A DNA stretch of 6,630 bases from Betaproteobacteria bacterium (lineage in GTDB: Bacteria > Pseudomonadota > Gammaproteobacteria > Burkholderiales > Rhodocyclaceae). The stretch covers positions 1 to 6,630 of the forward strand of contig JAGWUW010000153.1 of assembly GCA_028868235.1 (NCBI GenBank). Reading direction: 5' to 3'. The notes beneath the pieces are model-generated. The model saw nothing but the letters and a program-made list of their open reading frames with translations. It was not told the DNA's origin and searched no databases. Each line of letters opens with the position of its first letter. Within the stretch, counting starts at the first letter, position 1. Both the position numbers and the translations under genes were made by a program. Shown here piece by piece: positions 6,009-6,630 of this stretch.

Positions 6009-6176
6009 CTACATCCACCAGGGTTCTGCCCCCGTATCGTCATCATCGTCCATATCTCCGACGTCATTTTCACGTTCATCATGACAAGGGTGATCTGGTT
6101 TATTGGGTGAATGGACAGGCTCTTGGGGACTGGGCGTGTCGGTTTCTACGGGTAGATGGCCCGGTAAGATCGGCAT
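6009..6176 (-). CDS. Small proline- and aspartate-rich protein of unknown function
   Basis: The product has 55 residues and no recognised domain, signal peptide or membrane segment. The first half is proline-rich with repeated Pro-X-X and Pro-His steps (MPILPGHLPVETDTPSPQEP and onward). The second half is acidic, with a run of five Asp at 43-47, and it ends in Trp-Trp-Met. It should be largely disordered and negatively charged. The start at 6176 is chosen because AAGGAG (6182-6187 on the plus strand) sits five bases upstream, an almost ideal ribosome binding site; the ATG six codons earlier has none. It lies 72 bp downstream of the carbonic anhydrase gene on the same strand and could share its message. 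The acidic run could bind cations, but that is only a guess. The strong ribosome binding site is the main argument that it is a real gene. Confidence 0.6.
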   Translation of the reverse strand: MPILPGHLPVETDTPSPQEPVHSPNKPDHPCHDERENDVGDMDDDDDTGAEPWWM

Positions 6177-6181
6177 AAACG

Positions 6182-6190
6182 CTCCTTCCT
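6182..6190 (-). promoter_or_regulatory. Strong ribosome binding site of the small Pro/Asp-rich gene
   Basis: Read on the minus strand this is AGGAAGGAG, five bases before ATG 6176. It decides the start against the upstream in-frame ATG at 6194. Confidence 0.65.
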
Positions 6191-6248
6191 GCAATCATTC
6201 AGCTCCAATGGGCAGCTCACTAGGTTAAGGTCTGCTTAGATGCGAGCT

Positions 6249-6630
6249 TTAGGTCGCAACGACGTGGCGATTGGTTGATAGGGGTACGAAGCTCTTACTT
6301 GTACCATCGAGTGCATCGATCCCCCCATTCTCGATGTCGTACACCCAACCATGCAGATTCAGGCGGTGCTGCGCCAAGGCCAGCGCGACTGATGGATGCG
6401 TACGGATATTGGCGAGTTGGGCGATGACGTTCTGGCGAACCAGCGCATCAGCTTTCTCTTGTTCAGTCGCGTACGTCTGAGAGGCAAGGATGGCCTTGGC
6501 GGAATCCGCGTAGCGCAACCAGTGTGCGACTGCTGGTAGATGGTCGAGGCATTGGCAGCTGGAAATTGCCGCCATTGCTCCACAATTCGAATGGCCGCAA
6601 ATCACAATGTCGCTGACCTGAAGGACGGAT
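6249..6630 (-). CDS. Beta-class carbonic anhydrase, C-terminal part (5' end outside window)
   Basis: The enzyme interconverts CO2 and bicarbonate with a zinc ion. About 126 residues are visible, and the frame runs open to the window edge. It reads [13 protein letters not shown], in which the His and Cys of GHSNC are two of the four zinc-site residues of the beta class. The first Cys and the Asp-Arg dyad of the CxDSR motif would lie upstream, unseen. Near the end, [17 protein letters not shown] matches the typical C-terminal segment of CynT/Can-type enzymes. The family usually has about 200-230 residues, so roughly 90 are missing only because of the window. A GTG at 6605 is internal and not the start. 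The 72-bp gap to the small gene downstream has no clear terminator. Class call very sure; housekeeping versus cyanate- or transporter-linked role cannot be told. Confidence 0.94.
   Translation of the reverse strand, partial: SVLQVSDIVICGHSNCGAMAAISSCQCLDHLPAVAHWLRYADSAKAILASQTYATEQEKADALVRQNVIAQLANIRTHPSVALALAQHRLNLHGWVYDIENGGIDALDGTSKSFVPLSTNRHVVAT

Overview
The window looks like a chromosomal segment of a Gram-negative proteobacterium, most likely a betaproteobacterium (Rhodocyclales-like). This is inferred from the GC-rich coding style, the EAL signalling protein, SelD, a Fur-controlled bacterioferritin-associated ferredoxin and an IS21-family element; no species can be assigned from the sequence alone. 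Five genes are recognised with good support: the C-terminal part of a GGDEF/EAL protein, a small heavy-metal-binding (CopZ-like) protein, selenide water dikinase SelD, the [2Fe-2S] protein Bfd, and the C-terminal part of a beta-carbonic anhydrase. A complete IS21-family insertion sequence (istA + istB) occupies about 40% of the window.

Layout. At 1-2204, three plus-strand genes lie head to tail with gaps of 3 bp and about 32 bp: EAL protein, HMA-domain protein, selD. This looks like one transcription unit, although c-di-GMP turnover, metal binding and selenium activation have no obvious shared function. About 500 bp follow (2205-2709) without a recognisable gene; they hold one unassigned frame at 2345-2644 and an imperfect inverted repeat. 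bfd lies on the minus strand at 2710-2913, with a near-consensus sigma70 promoter and a Fur-box-like palindrome over its -10 element, the expected arrangement for an iron-repressed gene. An IS21-family element spans 3010-5698, with TG...CA tips and 23-bp-period repeats at both ends (three copies left, four right).

To the right of the element the sequence begins in the middle of an MFS transporter gene. That gene has lost its N-terminal part and carries an in-frame TAG, so it is a pseudogene. No target duplication flanks the element, and the left flank shows no MFS sequence, so the insertion probably accompanied or followed a deletion. The right end carries, on the minus strand, a beta-carbonic anhydrase that runs off the window and, downstream of it, a 55-residue proline/aspartate-rich protein of unknown function with a strong ribosome binding site.

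No convincing new biological system is visible. The points most worth a second look are the EAL-HMA-selD gene order, the unassigned frame between selD and bfd, the IS21-associated deletion junction, and the small acidic/proline-rich gene next to the carbonic anhydrase.
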